From contig JAFAJR010000033.1 of assembly GCA_019236085.1 (NCBI GenBank), forward strand, positions 1 to 11,791: a stretch of 11,791 bases of DNA, in the 5' to 3' direction. The notes below the pieces were generated by a model. That model had not been told where the DNA came from, did no database searches, and saw only the letters and a program-made list of their open reading frames with translations. The stretch's first letter is position 1. Each line of letters begins with the position of its first letter. The DNA comes from Candidatus Dormiibacterota bacterium (GTDB lineage Bacteria > Chloroflexota > Dormibacteria > Aeolococcales > Aeolococcaceae). A program made the translations under genes and the position numbers. Of the stretch, positions 6,297-11,791 are shown piece by piece.

Positions 6297-7693
6297 CTCT
6301 GCGCTCCGTCGGCACGGAGCTGGATCGTGCAGTACCGGCCTTGCGGGGCGGTGATCGTCAGCTGTGCCGCCACCGCGTCCCAGGTTGATTGCGCACCGCA
6401 GTCGCTCGACACGACCGGCGTCCCCAGCGTGAACTCCGGCCACGCCGCCACGATGGGCGCGGAGCTGTGGTCCGCGAAGACGCTGATGAGCAGCGAGCCT
6501 CTGACGCCGTCACCGTGACCCGCGACCACACCTGACGGCACTGCTGCGAGATATGGCCGTGCCAGCAGCTCCAGGCTCGACATGTCGATGGACATGCCGT
6601 CAGCGCTGCGGATGCCGTACCCGCTGGTTTCGCGCCACTGCCACCACGCCCAGCCTGCATCCTCGTCGTCGAAGTCGTTGAGGATGTCGGTGACCCATCC
6701 CGCGGCGTCGGAGCTGTGCATGTCGATGCTGAACTCCCCGAACCACAAGGCAGCGGGAATGCTCGCTGCCTGTCCTGACAGTTCCTGCACCTCGCCGCGC
6801 ACAGCGGTGCCGTCGCCGCTGAAATAGGGAGGCAGCAGCGACCCGGTGTACACGTGCGGTGCGTAGACAAGGTTGGGAGCCTGCAGCGGCACCACCACGT
6901 TGGGGACGATCGGCGCCATGTCGTTGTCCAGGAAGAACAGATGGTTCGGGTCGACAGCACCGACCGATTCGACAGCACGCTGATAGAAGGGCCAGAGGTC
7001 GTCCTTGTCGAAGCGCAGCGGCAAGAGCGGCAGCGCGTGCGGCTCGTTGATCAGGTCGTAGCCCGCGACGCCGCTGGTGTCGCGGAAACGCTTGGCCACG
7101 AACTGCCAGGTGGCGAGGTACTGGTCCTGCCAGCCGGACGTCAGCCAGAAGTACGCGGTGGACACGTTGATCGCCGGCGAGAGGAAGCGAAGACCTGAGG
7201 GCATCGGCCCCCAGACGGGGTCGGGGATGCCCGGGACTGTGGCCCAGACCGGCGCGCCGGAGCCACCGTACGCAGGGCTCCAGCCCAGCGAGTGCATGTC
7301 CAGGACGACGTACAGGCCGTGGCTGTTCAGCAGCGCGACTGCCGCGGCGATGCGGTCCAGGTACGCGCTGCTGAAGCTACCCTGCTGCGGCTCCAGCAGC
7401 GACCAGGCGATGGGCAGCCGCACCACGTCGAAGCCCGAGTCGCGCATCAGCCGCGCGTCGGTGTCGTCGAGCGGCGCCGGCTGCACCGTGCTCTCCAGCA
7501 ACGCGTCGTCGTTGAAGCCGCGCAGGACCACGATTCGTCCCTGCGGATCGACGATGCGCTGGTTCTCCACCGACAGCCAGGGGAGTCCCGCCAGCGGCGC
7601 GGGACGCGACAGCGGTGGGATCGACGCGGTCAGCGCCGGAACGGGCAGCATGAGCCACACGCCGAACATGACCACCAGCGAACCGATGAGCAT
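6293..7693 (-). CDS. GH5 glycoside hydrolase, endoglycoceramidase-like, membrane-anchored or secreted
   Basis: A 466-residue clan GH-A hydrolase. An N-terminal hydrophobic stretch (1-23, ending PVPALTA) serves as signal or anchor. The (beta/alpha)8 domain starts at VLRGFN (56-61), continues with VRLPIAWSLLEP and VVLDMHSLGW, and includes GSGAPVWA, resembling endoglycoceramidases. The acid/base is E217 in INEP, the nucleophile E320 in WFGEFS, and H280 in YAPHVY is conserved. WAWWQWR (348-354) marks the last strands. The final ~80 residues resemble the small beta domain found after GH5 endoglycoceramidase-type modules. Likely substrates are beta-glycosides of lipids or surface glycans; sequence alone cannot fix this. 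No ATG, GTG or TTG lies in frame upstream in the gap, so ATG 7693 is used, yet the N-terminus lacks the usual basic residues. No Shine-Dalgarno or -10 box is clear. Confidence 0.87.
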   Translation of the reverse strand: MLIGSLVVMFGVWLMLPVPALTASIPPLSRPAPLAGLPWLSVENQRIVDPQGRIVVLRGFNDDALLESTVQPAPLDDTDARLMRDSGFDVVRLPIAWSLLEPQQGSFSSAYLDRIAAAVALLNSHGLYVVLDMHSLGWSPAYGGSGAPVWATVPGIPDPVWGPMPSGLRFLSPAINVSTAYFWLTSGWQDQYLATWQFVAKRFRDTSGVAGYDLINEPHALPLLPLRFDKDDLWPFYQRAVESVGAVDPNHLFFLDNDMAPIVPNVVVPLQAPNLVYAPHVYTGSLLPPYFSGDGTAVRGEVQELSGQAASIPAALWFGEFSIDMHSSDAAGWVTDILNDFDDEDAGWAWWQWRETSGYGIRSADGMSIDMSSLELLARPYLAAVPSGVVAGHGDGVRGSLLISVFADHSSAPIVAAWPEFTLGTPVVSSDCGAQSTWDAVAAQLTITAPQGRYCTIQLRADGAQS

Positions 7694-7823
7694 GCGCAGG
7701 CGAGGGCCAACGGAGCGCTGATGAGCCCATCGTCGCCGGGCAATGCCCCGCGACAGCCGGGAGAGTCGTGTCGGTGCCGTCCTTCCATCGTGCCATGGAC
7801 GGACATCGGAGGGACGCGGTTCG
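7694..7823. other. Intergenic gap between the GlcF-like and GH5 genes
   Basis: 130 bases without a gene. The GH5 frame stays open across all of it and encodes a basic stretch (RRRWAHQRSVGPRLR) right before the annotated Met, with only CTG and ATT as conceivable starts. Short weak inverted repeats occur (GGGC/GCCC at 7738-7748; CGACA/TGTCG at 7751-7773), neither with a T-tract. No promoter box could be assigned. Confidence 0.4.
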
Positions 7824-9134
7824 CTATTCGGGAAGGACGGCGCGGCGGCGGGCCGCCACGCTGATCGACTCCCAGAGCAGCTCCATCACGTGCATCACCC
7901 TGACCTCGGGCGCGTGGAGCTTGGCCCCGGCGCGGAGCTGCGACAGGCAGGACACATTTTCAGTGACGACGACACCGGCACCGGAGGCGCGGATGTTGTC
8001 GAACTTCCGCTCCAGGATCGCTGCGCTCCGTTCCGGCATGCGAGCGAAGTACGAGCCCGCCCCGCCGCAGCACATGGCCGCCTCGTTGAGACCGACCAGG
8101 CGCAGGTTGGGCACGAGCTCGAGCAGCCGCCGCATCGAGCCGCGCTCCGGGCCGTCCACCGGCAGCGAACAGGGCTCGTCGACAGCGACCGTCCAGCGCA
8201 GGGGGCCAAGCTCGGCGCGCCACCCCTGCACCTCCAGGAAGCGGCTGGTCAGCCATGACGACCCCGCAACCCGGCTCGCGGTGGCGCCGACCTGGCGGTC
8301 GGTGCCGGCGATGTCTCCGTACTCCTGGTAGTGCCCGACGCACGCAGCGACGTCGCCGACGAACGCGTCCACCTCGAGCGTCGACAGCTTGGCGGCGTTG
8401 GTGATGGCCATCTCCTGCATGGCGTCGCGGTCGCCCAGGCTGCGCGCCGGCATGCCGCTGCAGCCGAGCGTCGGTACTGTCACATCGAAGCCGTTGGCCA
8501 GCAGCACCCGCATCGCCGCTTCAGTGGCGGCAGGCGTCGCCAGGTTGCTGTAGCAGCAGGTGAGAAAACCGACGCGGCCGCGCACCGGAGCAGATGCCGG
8601 CGGCAGTGAGCGCGCCCGCCGGTACGCGGTCTGGCGTTCGAGCGGCCCCGTGTGCTCGGCGAAGGCACCCGGCTTGCCGAACCAGGAGTAGAGCCCGGTC
8701 CGCCGGGCCAGCGCGTCGATCCCGCTGACCTGGACGAACCGAGCAGCGCCGTGCAGGAAGCGCATCGCCCCGGGACGGGGAAGGATCGAGCGCAGCACTA
8801 AGGTCTGGCCCCAGGGATGCCCCTGCTGGGCATAGAGCTCCTGCCGCGCCCGGCTGACGATGTGGCCGGTGGGGACTCGGGGAGCGCAGGCGGCCACGCA
8901 GTTGTCGCAGGTGAGGCAGGTCGACAGCGGACCGTCAGCGATGTCGCTCAGCTCGAGACGACCCTCGATGGCATCGCGGATCAGCGACACACGACCGCGC
9001 GCGGTCTCCCATTCCACCGGGTTGGTGACGTAGGCAGGACAGGTCGCCTGGCAGAGCGAGCACTTGTTGCACTCGCTCGCCGCCTGGTACACGTCGGCGA
9101 GGAAACGCGGCGTGGGCGCGGTGGCGGTCGCCAT
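7824..9134 (-). CDS. GlcF/GlpC-type protein: two [4Fe-4S] clusters plus two CCG domains
   Basis: An electron-transfer subunit like GlcF of glycolate oxidase or GlpC, 436 residues. Cluster one: C22, C25, C28, C32 in CNKCSLCQATCP. Cluster two: C73, C76, C79, C83, where the usual CP after the fourth Cys reads CAP. Two cysteine-rich CCG domains follow: C193-C194 with C225 (GCSGMP) and C265, then C322 (DEPCS), C355-C356-G-G and C396. This pattern is typical of hydroxyacid oxidase partners that pass electrons to quinone or a heterodisulfide-like centre at the inner membrane face. The FAD partner (GlcD-like) is not in the window, so glycolate, lactate and glycerol-3-phosphate systems all remain possible. 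The start at ATG 9134 is backed by a -10 box seven bases upstream. It is divergent from the ThyX-like gene. Confidence 0.88.
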   Translation of the reverse strand: MATATAPTPRFLADVYQAASECNKCSLCQATCPAYVTNPVEWETARGRVSLIRDAIEGRLELSDIADGPLSTCLTCDNCVAACAPRVPTGHIVSRARQELYAQQGHPWGQTLVLRSILPRPGAMRFLHGAARFVQVSGIDALARRTGLYSWFGKPGAFAEHTGPLERQTAYRRARSLPPASAPVRGRVGFLTCCYSNLATPAATEAAMRVLLANGFDVTVPTLGCSGMPARSLGDRDAMQEMAITNAAKLSTLEVDAFVGDVAACVGHYQEYGDIAGTDRQVGATASRVAGSSWLTSRFLEVQGWRAELGPLRWTVAVDEPCSLPVDGPERGSMRRLLELVPNLRLVGLNEAAMCCGGAGSYFARMPERSAAILERKFDNIRASGAGVVVTENVSCLSQLRAGAKLHAPEVRVMHVMELLWESISVAARRRAVLPE

Positions 9135-9141
9135 CGGCGGG

Positions 9142-9147
9142 ATTGTA
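9142..9147 (-). promoter_or_regulatory. -10 box, probable leaderless promoter of the GlcF-like gene
   Basis: On the minus strand TACAAT ends seven bases before the ATG at 9134-9132. No Shine-Dalgarno site lies between. A weak -35 (CAGACT) sits 16 bases further upstream. It is back to back with the ThyX-like promoter within a 58-base gap. Confidence 0.6.
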
Positions 9148-9179
9148 CGGGTCGGGCTCGCGCAGTCTGGGCGTCACCG

Positions 9180-9185
9180 TAGAGT
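9180..9185 (+). promoter_or_regulatory. -10 box, probable leaderless promoter of the ThyX-like gene
   Basis: TAGAGT ends seven bases before the ATG at 9193 and matches the TANNNT pattern. No -35 box is evident. It supports 9193 as the start, not the in-frame ATG at 9064, which lies inside the divergent gene. Confidence 0.5.
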
Positions 9186-9192
9186 TGAGCCG

Positions 9193-10767
9193 ATGGCGGG
9201 GCCGTATCACGTCGAAGCCTTCACCGCCGAGGAGCGGTCCACCCTGGAACCGTTCGTCAGCGACCTGGAGGCGCCGGCGTTCGTCCTGGTCAACCTGCCC
9301 CAGGTCACCGCCGCAGCGCTGTTCGCCCGCTACAGCAGGTCCTCGAAGAGCGTGCGCCGGCTCCTGCTCGACGAGTTTCTCGCCACGTCCGATGCAAGCC
9401 GGGGTGTGCAGAGCGGCGCGGGACAGGCCCGGGCATCAGACCTTTTCGGCAGGGTGCTCGCCGAGTACGGCGACGACTCGGTGGCGCAGCTTGCCGGAGT
9501 CCACGTCGCCTGCGAGCAGGTGTCACAGCTGCTCGCCAAGCTCATCGAGTGGGGCCGGCTGGCCTCATACCTGGAGCAATCGACGCGCTACATCCCATTC
9601 AGCGACAGGCGTGACGGGCACTATCGCTATCACCGCGATGCGGAGCTGCTCGCTTCGGAGCACGCACGAACCTACGTCACGGCGATGGACGGGCTGTTCG
9701 ACGCCTATTGCGGCATGCTCGAACCACTGCGCGCTCATCTCGACGCGACACTCCCGACGGAGGACGACGCCGCGGCGCGGCGGCGGGCGATCCGGGCGCT
9801 GTCGCTCGACATCATGCGTGGGCTGCTGCCTGCGGGGACTGTGAGCAACGTAGGGGTGTTCGCCTCGCCCCAGGCCCTGGAGCAGCTGGTGATGCGGCTC
9901 CGCGCCAGCCAGCTCCCCGAAGCGCAACGCTACGCCGAGGTGGTGAATGCGCAGCTGCAGCGCGTGATCCCCGAGTTTTTGACACGTCTGGACAGAACCG
10001 ACCGAGGCGTGGCGTGGGTTGAGTATCTGCGCGACAGCGCCGCGGCTGCGCAGCGCGATGCGGCAGCGTTGCCGGTGGAGCCGTCCGTCGACACACAGGA
10101 GGTGCGTCTGGTGACGTGGACGCCGGATGCCGAGGACCGCGTGCTCGCCGCATCGTTGTTCCCGGACACCACGGCGCCCATCGAGCTGCTGCTGAGCCGC
10201 GTGCAGAGTCTCGGCGACGAGCGCAAACGCGAGCTCTTCGAGGACGTCATCGGCGTCCGCGGCAACCGGCGCCACCGGCCGGGAAGGGGTTTGGAGCACG
10301 CCGAGTACACCTTCGAGATTGTTTCCGACTACGGCGCGTTCCGCGACCTGCAGCGTCACCGGCTGCTGACCATCCAGTGGCAGCGGCTCACGCCGGCGCT
10401 GGGCTACAGCGTACCCGGCGAGGTGGAGGATGCCGGGCTCGGCGCGGGCTGGCGCCAGGCCGTGGCCCTCGCCGAGGCGGCGCACGACGCCGTCGCCGGC
10501 GCGTTCCCCGAGCAGGCCGGCTACCTCGTGACCCTGGCCCATCGGATCCGGTACGTGGTGAAGCTCAATGCTCGCGAGGCCATGCATCTCATCGAGCTGC
10601 GCAGCTCACCGCAGGGCCATCCCAGCTACCGGCGGATCGCCCGGGAGATGCACCGGCAGATCGACGAGGTGGCCGGCCACCACAACATCGCAGGCGCGAT
10701 GCGTTTCGTCGGAGCCGCCGACGTGCACCTCCCGCGCTATGCGGCTGAGGCCGCCGGGCCGGTCTAG
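9193..10767 (+). CDS. Tandem ThyX-like protein (two flavin-dependent thymidylate synthase domains)
   Basis: A 524-residue protein made of two ThyX-type domains; canonical ThyX is a single domain of about 220-250 residues that methylates dUMP with FAD, NADPH and methylene-THF. The signature RHRxxSxNExSxRY is divided. The N-domain (about 28-265) keeps the tail S125, E128, S130, R132, Y133 (SYLEQSTRY) but has WGR instead of RHR. The C-domain (about 305-515) keeps R388-H389-R390 but continues LLTIQWQRLTP, losing the Ser, Glu, Ser and Arg-Tyr. Other ThyX-like elements persist in both: YGDDSVAQL (92-100) and GLLPAG (210-215) in the first, LEHAEYTFE (367-375) and LNAREAMHLIELR (458-470) in the second. 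A paralogue with altered chemistry or a composite active site are both possible, so thyX is not assigned. It ends in TAG. Confidence 0.85.
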   Translation: MAGPYHVEAFTAEERSTLEPFVSDLEAPAFVLVNLPQVTAAALFARYSRSSKSVRRLLLDEFLATSDASRGVQSGAGQARASDLFGRVLAEYGDDSVAQLAGVHVACEQVSQLLAKLIEWGRLASYLEQSTRYIPFSDRRDGHYRYHRDAELLASEHARTYVTAMDGLFDAYCGMLEPLRAHLDATLPTEDDAAARRRAIRALSLDIMRGLLPAGTVSNVGVFASPQALEQLVMRLRASQLPEAQRYAEVVNAQLQRVIPEFLTRLDRTDRGVAWVEYLRDSAAAAQRDAAALPVEPSVDTQEVRLVTWTPDAEDRVLAASLFPDTTAPIELLLSRVQSLGDERKRELFEDVIGVRGNRRHRPGRGLEHAEYTFEIVSDYGAFRDLQRHRLLTIQWQRLTPALGYSVPGEVEDAGLGAGWRQAVALAEAAHDAVAGAFPEQAGYLVTLAHRIRYVVKLNAREAMHLIELRSSPQGHPSYRRIAREMHRQIDEVAGHHNIAGAMRFVGAADVHLPRYAAEAAGPV

Positions 10768-10779
10768 CTCCGCGACGCA

Positions 10780-10797
10780 ACCCGGTCGTGGCCGGGT
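10780..10797 (+). terminator. Hairpin after the ThyX-like gene, possible terminator without T-tract
   Basis: ACCCGG (10780-10785) pairs perfectly with CCGGGT (10792-10797) around a six-base loop; flanking GCGAC/GTCGC could extend it with a bulge. It lies 12 bases after the stop codon. No run of T follows, so intrinsic termination is uncertain. Confidence 0.4.
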
Positions 10798-10826
10798 CGC
10801 CATGCCTTCTCCACCGGCGATGCTGA

Positions 10827-11167
10827 ATGCTGCACTGCATGTGGGAAGCCGCATGGCGCCGCTCGACCGTGTCCGTGTCCGGCGGCATGTTACTCATGCT
10901 TGGGCTGGCTTTCGTCGCCTTCAGCGGCCTGGACTGCGTGACCACCACCTACGGGGTGCTCCACGGCGCAATCGAGCTGAACCCATTCGAATCTGCGTTG
11001 CTCAGCCATGGTCTGGAGGCCTTCTTCGTGCTCCGGGCCGCCGTGGTCACGCTGGTGCTGGCAGCTCTTCAGCTCATGCCGCGCCGTGCGGCGGGCTGGG
11101 TGGCGCTCCTTTCACGGCGGTCACGGCCGCGGCCGTGGTGGCCAACTTCCACACCATCTTGCGCTGA
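10827..11167 (+). pseudogene. DUF5658-like small membrane protein with apparent one-base deletion
   Basis: The frame from ATG 10827 encodes a hydrophobic helix (MLLMLGLAFVAFSGLDCVTT), the DUF5658-like pattern GxxxxAIELNPF, and a second helix (FFVLRAAVVTLVLAALQLM). At about 11110 it slips into an arginine- and tryptophan-rich tail that reads on into the next gene. The frame one base back continues as FTAVTAAAVVANFHTILR and stops at TGA 11165-11167. Adding one T to the TTT at 11110-11112 would restore VALLFTAVTAAAVVANF, a good third membrane helix. So the ancestral gene was about 114 residues with three helices. Starts at 10839 or 10887 are also possible; no Shine-Dalgarno or -10 box decides. 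The function of the family is unknown. A sequencing error in the T run is as likely as a true mutation. Confidence 0.65.
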
Positions 11168-11182
11168 GGCTCGCCACCCCGG

Positions 11183-11211
11183 TTGGCCGTTTCGCAGGGG
11201 TCGCGTATCAT
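11183..11211 (+). promoter_or_regulatory. Leaderless promoter of the A-type Fe-S carrier gene
   Basis: TTGGCC (11183-11188), a 17-base spacer, then TATCAT (11206-11211), followed by seven bases and the ATG at 11219. This is the most complete promoter in the window, with both boxes at standard spacing. No Shine-Dalgarno site is present. The first transcribed base would fall at or beside the start codon. Confidence 0.65.
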
Positions 11212-11218
11212 GGTCTCG

Positions 11219-11623
11219 ATGGCAGTCAATGCGCCTGAGAGCGCTTCCCAGCTGATCACCGTTTCCGAGGCCGCGCTCGGCCAGCTCACCTCGCTCATCG
11301 ACGGCCAGGCGCAGCCGGACCAGTCGATCGGGCTCCGCGTGTTCATCCAGTCCGGCGGCTGCTCGGGGTTCTCCTACGGGATGGGCCTGGACGAGAACGC
11401 GCCCAAGGACGACGACGTGATCATCCCCGTCTCGGACTCTTTAAAGGTGTATGTCGATTCGTACTCGGCCCAGTACCTCGACGGCGCCGAGATCGACTAC
11501 GTCGATGCCCTGATGGGCGGCGGGTTCACCATCCACAACCCCAACGCGGTGCGCACCTGCAGCTGCGGCCACAGCTTCCAGACGTCCGACGGCGCCGGCG
11601 ACGCCCGGCCCTGCGCGCACTGA
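11219..11623 (+). CDS. A-type iron-sulfur cluster carrier (ErpA/IscA/HesB family)
   Basis: A 134-residue cytoplasmic carrier that receives Fe-S clusters from the assembly scaffold and inserts them into target proteins. The three conserved cluster cysteines are present: C48 in SGGCSGFSYGM, and C114 and C116 in RTCSCGHSF. LITVSEAALGQL (12-23), GLDEN and the YVDALMGGGFTIHNPNA segment are typical of the family. The tail ends in a further Cys (RPCAH), as in many high-GC Gram-positive members. ATG 11219 is chosen over an ATG at 11183 because of the promoter just upstream and because the added residues do not fit the family. The GlcF-like protein encoded upstream is one possible client, but this carrier normally serves many. 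It ends in TGA. Confidence 0.93.
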   Translation: MAVNAPESASQLITVSEAALGQLTSLIDGQAQPDQSIGLRVFIQSGGCSGFSYGMGLDENAPKDDDVIIPVSDSLKVYVDSYSAQYLDGAEIDYVDALMGGGFTIHNPNAVRTCSCGHSFQTSDGAGDARPCAH

Positions 11624-11637
11624 CCGCTCCCCGCTGA

Positions 11638-11652
11638 GCGACCTAAGGTCGC
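11638..11652. repeat. Short palindrome before the last gene
   Basis: GCGACC, TAA, GGTCGC: a perfect six-base inverted repeat with a three-base centre, between the Fe-S carrier stop and the next ATG. It overlaps TAAGGT, a TANNNT sequence ten bases before the ATG at 11660. It could be an operator over a promoter or a short hairpin; no T-tract follows. Confidence 0.35.
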
Positions 11653-11659
11653 GCTCCTC

Positions 11660-11791
11660 ATGGCGACGCTGCATCAGAAGCTCGCCGTCGTCGTGGTGCT
11701 GGGTGCGCTGCTTGGGACACTCTGGGCCGGATACCGGGCGTACGCCGGATCGGTGACGCCCCGGCTCATCTCCCTGAGCTGGCTCATGGCC
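11660..11791 (+). CDS. Unidentified membrane or exported protein, 3' end beyond the window
   Basis: Only 44 codons are visible. They start at ATG with MATLHQKLAVVVVLGALLG, a short polar start followed by a hydrophobic helix at about 8-25, then AGYRAYAGSVTPRL and the beginning of a second less polar stretch (LISLSWLMA). It could be a signal anchor or the first helix of a membrane protein. The frame is open to the edge. I do not recognise the family, and the gene lies 36 bases after the Fe-S carrier stop. Confidence 0.6.
   Translation, partial: MATLHQKLAVVVVLGALLGTLWAGYRAYAGSVTPRLISLSWLMA

Noticed and set aside
9064..9192. N-terminal extension of the ThyX-like protein from ATG 9064
   Set aside because: The extension lies inside the divergent GlcF-like gene and its promoter; a -10 box just before 9193 and family-like sequence from there support the shorter form.
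11183..11218. Longer A-type carrier from ATG 11183
   Set aside because: These bases hold the -35 and -10 boxes and the encoded residues do not match the family.
10768..11218. Gene on the minus strand across 10589-10948 or 11074-11346
   Set aside because: The translations show no recognisable fold and are antisense to the ThyX-like, membrane-protein and Fe-S carrier frames.
1..11791. Mobile element, prophage, CRISPR or defence island
   Set aside because: No transposase, integrase, Cas-like or toxin-antitoxin-like frame, and no direct repeat arrays, were seen on either strand.

Overview
This is a gene-dense, visibly GC-rich bacterial chromosomal stretch with thirteen protein-coding loci. I see no rRNA, tRNA, CRISPR array, insertion sequence or phage gene. 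The gene complement (coproheme decarboxylase of the HemQ type, an actinobacterial-style A-type Fe-S carrier, a tandem ThyX-like protein, a GH5 enzyme with an endoglycoceramidase-like fold, a DUF6941-like protein) and many TANNNT boxes 6-7 bases before start codons suggest a high-GC, HemQ-using lineage. Actinomycetota, Chloroflexota or Dormibacterota are possible, probably as an environmental genome. This placement is inference.

Layout. 2-349 (+) is the 3' part of a DUF6941-like gene, convergent with a 3-hydroxybutyryl-CoA dehydrogenase (346-1194, -); their TAG stops share one CTAG palindrome. Divergent from the dehydrogenase is a tight four-gene operon (1266-4228, +): a degenerate receiver protein, an M20D amidohydrolase, a hotdog acyl-CoA thioesterase broken by one in-frame TAG, and a stand-alone ATP-grasp ligase. 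Next come a secreted two-domain lectin-like protein (4314-5537, +) and HemQ/ChdC (5547-6296, +). HemQ converges on a GH5 hydrolase (6293-7693, -), again with stops sharing a CTAG. A GlcF-type two-[4Fe-4S] CCG protein (7824-9134, -) is divergent from a tandem ThyX-like protein (9193-10767, +). The right end holds a small DUF5658-like membrane protein with an apparent one-base deletion (10827-11167), an ErpA/IscA-type carrier (11219-11623) and the start of an unidentified membrane protein (11660 to the edge).

How they fit together. The dehydrogenase, thioesterase and amidohydrolase point to acyl-CoA and acyl-amide metabolism. HemQ, the Fe-S carrier and the GlcF-like protein fit heme and Fe-S dependent respiration. 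The lectin-like protein and GH5 enzyme form a possible extracellular glycan pair on either side of hemQ. Most of this is ordinary housekeeping or accessory content. The best unusual signals are the tandem ThyX protein, whose signature is divided between its two domains, the interrupted thioesterase inside an intact operon, and a recurrent leaderless-promoter architecture.
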